Below, one piece after another: positions 6,238 through 7,354 of a stretch of 7,354 bases of DNA. The first letter of the stretch is position 1; every line of letters begins with the position of its first letter. Position numbers and translations under genes: made by a program. Below the pieces are notes generated by a model. That model searched no databases. It saw only the letters and a list, made by a program, of their open reading frames with translations, and was not told the origin of the DNA. This DNA comes from Candidatus Poseidoniaceae archaeon (GTDB lineage Archaea; Thermoplasmatota; Poseidoniia; Poseidoniales; Poseidoniaceae). The stretch covers positions 1 to 7,354 of the forward strand of contig DUHJ01000020.1 of the NCBI GenBank assembly GCA_013330925.1. Direction: 5' to 3'.

Positions 6238-6294
6238 GGCAGGAAACGAATGCGCTCGGGAATAGGTGTTCTCCCGTTCACCAACGCGCTTGCA
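6238..6294. other. Spacer between protease and lipoprotein genes with small inverted repeat
   Basis: This 57-base gap lies between the stop of the protease gene and the start of the lipoprotein gene, both leftward. It holds a perfect 5-base inverted repeat, CGGGA at 6257-6261 and TCCCG at 6272-6276, with a 10-base loop. It could be a weak hairpin or chance. A CTATTCC patch on the minus strand about 25-30 bases before the lipoprotein ATG sits where an archaeal TATA box would be for a leaderless transcript, but it is a poor match. Confidence 0.3.
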
Positions 6295-7317
6295 TCAGAT
6301 GAAGGAGGCCAAACTTTCGAGCAGGCCCATCGGGGACCACATGCGGAGAATCATCCCAAGGACGGGCACCGCGAAAATGAGGATCACGGCGTAGAACACG
6401 CTCTCGTTCCAATCGCGCACCTTGAGCCCGTCGAGGGGGCCAAAGGGCAGCATGTTGAACAGCCCGAGGATGAGGTTGGCCTGAAGCCAAAACACGCAGA
6501 TGTCGATGAGCATCGTGCGCCAATCGAGGCCCCCGTCCACGAACATCAATCCAGAACTGAGTTCGAAGGCGTTGGTCAGGCCGAGCAGCAGCGCCCCGAG
6601 GGGCACCCCGATCACGAAGAGGGCGAGGTTCACCAGCGGCCCCGCGACCGCAATGTGGCCGTTTTGCCGGCGGGTGACCACGCCAGCGACCATCACCGCA
6701 CCGGGCGCCATGAAGAGGAAGCCGAGCAGCGCAGCCAGCAACACACCGAAGCGCAGGCCCTTGGGGTCCGCGCGGAATTCCGCCCAGCAGCCGTGCCGCT
6801 TGGCGACGATCTTGTGGCCGATTTCGTGGAGCAGGAAGGCCGGACCGACCGCGATGAGCATCATTGGCATCGCCAACAGCAGCGTCAACAGCCACACCGC
6901 GGGCGAGGAGGCGGAGAGCAACCCGCCAATGCCGCGCACCCACATGAGGCCCAGCGCGAGGGTGAAGGCCCCCGTGGCGAGGAGCAGGTGACGCTTCTCT
7001 TCCTCGCTGAAGTGCCAGAGGTTGCCCTTGTGGTGGCGCACGGCCTGCTTGGGCGCGATGCCCCACAGCTGGGTCATGATGGAGGACAGTTCGGCGTTCG
7101 GCATCGCGCCGCCGCCAGCGCCACCCATCTCGACGCGCATGCCGCCGTCCTGGCCGCGGCTGGCGCGCACGTGCTGGACGCGGACCACGCGGGGCTGGCC
7201 ACCGGCCATGCGCGAAGCGCGACCCGAGCCGCCGACCGTGCCGTCGGAGCGACCCTTCCAGCCGGGGCTGAAGGGGTCATCCTCGAAGCCGTCGAGGCGA
7301 CGGTCGCGGCCGGACAT
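6295..7317 (-). CDS. Site-2-type intramembrane zinc metalloprotease (peptidase family M50)
   Basis: This 340-residue membrane protein carries the M50 catalytic set: HEIGH (164-168) with two zinc-binding His and the catalytic Glu165, and the distal NMLPFGPLDG (288-297) with the third ligand Asp296. The family-typical AGPLVNL (225-231) and an APGAVMVAG segment (204-212) are also present. Hydrophobic stretches at about 110-128, 138-172, 188-213, 222-247, 268-290 and 306-326 give about six membrane segments. No PDZ domain is seen, as in many archaeal members. Site-2 proteases cut membrane-anchored regulators or leftover signal peptides; the substrate here is unknown. The first ~80 residues are Gly/Arg-rich (RGQDGG, GGAGGG) and probably cytoplasmic. 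The start is uncertain: ATG at 7315-7317 is chosen because codons from there have strong third-position GC. The frame stays open to the right edge, with ATG 7342-7344 upstream and ATG 7207-7209 downstream as alternatives. Confidence 0.88.
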   Translation of the reverse strand: MSGRDRRLDGFEDDPFSPGWKGRSDGTVGGSGRASRMAGGQPRVVRVQHVRASRGQDGGMRVEMGGAGGGAMPNAELSSIMTQLWGIAPKQAVRHHKGNLWHFSEEEKRHLLLATGAFTLALGLMWVRGIGGLLSASSPAVWLLTLLLAMPMMLIAVGPAFLLHEIGHKIVAKRHGCWAEFRADPKGLRFGVLLAALLGFLFMAPGAVMVAGVVTRRQNGHIAVAGPLVNLALFVIGVPLGALLLGLTNAFELSSGLMFVDGGLDWRTMLIDICVFWLQANLILGLFNMLPFGPLDGLKVRDWNESVFYAVILIFAVPVLGMILRMWSPMGLLESLASFI

Positions 7318-7318
7318 A

Positions 7319-7332
7319 CCCCGTTGTCGGGG
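7319..7332. other. Perfect GC hairpin next to the protease start
   Basis: CCCCG, TTGT loop, CGGGG forms a perfect five-pair GC stem with a four-base loop, ending one base before the chosen ATG at 7317. On the minus strand the GGGG that would be the nearest Shine-Dalgarno-like run lies inside the stem. It could modulate translation, or be a chance palindrome in GC-rich DNA. Confidence 0.35.
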
Positions 7333-7354
7333 CTGCTCCCTCATCAACCATCGT

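Noticed and set aside
1..7354. A dedicated defence system, mobile element, CRISPR array or tRNA/rRNA gene
   Set aside because: No transposase, integrase, direct-repeat array, cloverleaf or defence-associated nuclease or helicase motif was seen on either strand; the genes look like stable chromosomal content.

Overview
The window is a compact, GC-rich stretch with strong G/C preference at third codon positions. It holds seven protein genes, six on the minus strand and one on the plus strand, and no RNA gene, mobile element or CRISPR array. The organism is most likely a marine Thermoplasmatota archaeon of the Ca. Poseidoniales (Marine Group II) type. This is inferred from an archaeal-style site-2 protease with a phenylalanine/alanine-proline-glycine-alanine-valine membrane segment, a large lipobox-anchored secreted protein combining collagen-like and 'ELW' repeats, very short intergenic gaps, and a mixture of weak or absent Shine-Dalgarno sites. 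No marker gene fixes the taxonomy, so this assignment is moderate at best.

Layout, left to right. Positions 1-827 (minus): the 5' part of a four-helix membrane protein with a soluble C-terminal SKICH-like beta domain, cut by the left edge. An 86-base divergent spacer follows. Positions 914-1756 (plus): a PqqB-like metallo-beta-lactamase-fold protein with no other PQQ gene in view. Its stop codon directly abuts the stop codon of the next gene on the opposite strand. Positions 1757-4109 (minus) are a three-gene cluster transcribed right to left: a DUF2071 (YqjF-like) protein, a DCC/DUF393 thiol-disulfide oxidoreductase-like protein joined to it by an ATGA overlap, and, 35 bases further on, a class V PLP-dependent aminotransferase of the isopenicillin-N-epimerase-like group.

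Positions 4162-6237 (minus): a 691-residue secreted lipoprotein. From the N-terminus it has a lipobox, two collagen-like Gly-X-Y stretches, two Cys-paired acidic modules (one with an EF-hand-type loop), and nine about 50-residue repeats whose split first/last unit suggests a closed nine-bladed propeller. Positions 6295-7317 (minus): a site-2-type intramembrane zinc metalloprotease (family M50) with an unusual Gly/Arg-rich N-terminal tail of about 80 residues.

The DUF2071/DCC/aminotransferase cluster is the best candidate for a co-working unit of unassigned function. The repeat lipoprotein is the most striking single protein. The other genes look like ordinary neighbours, and nothing in the sequence ties them to one pathway.
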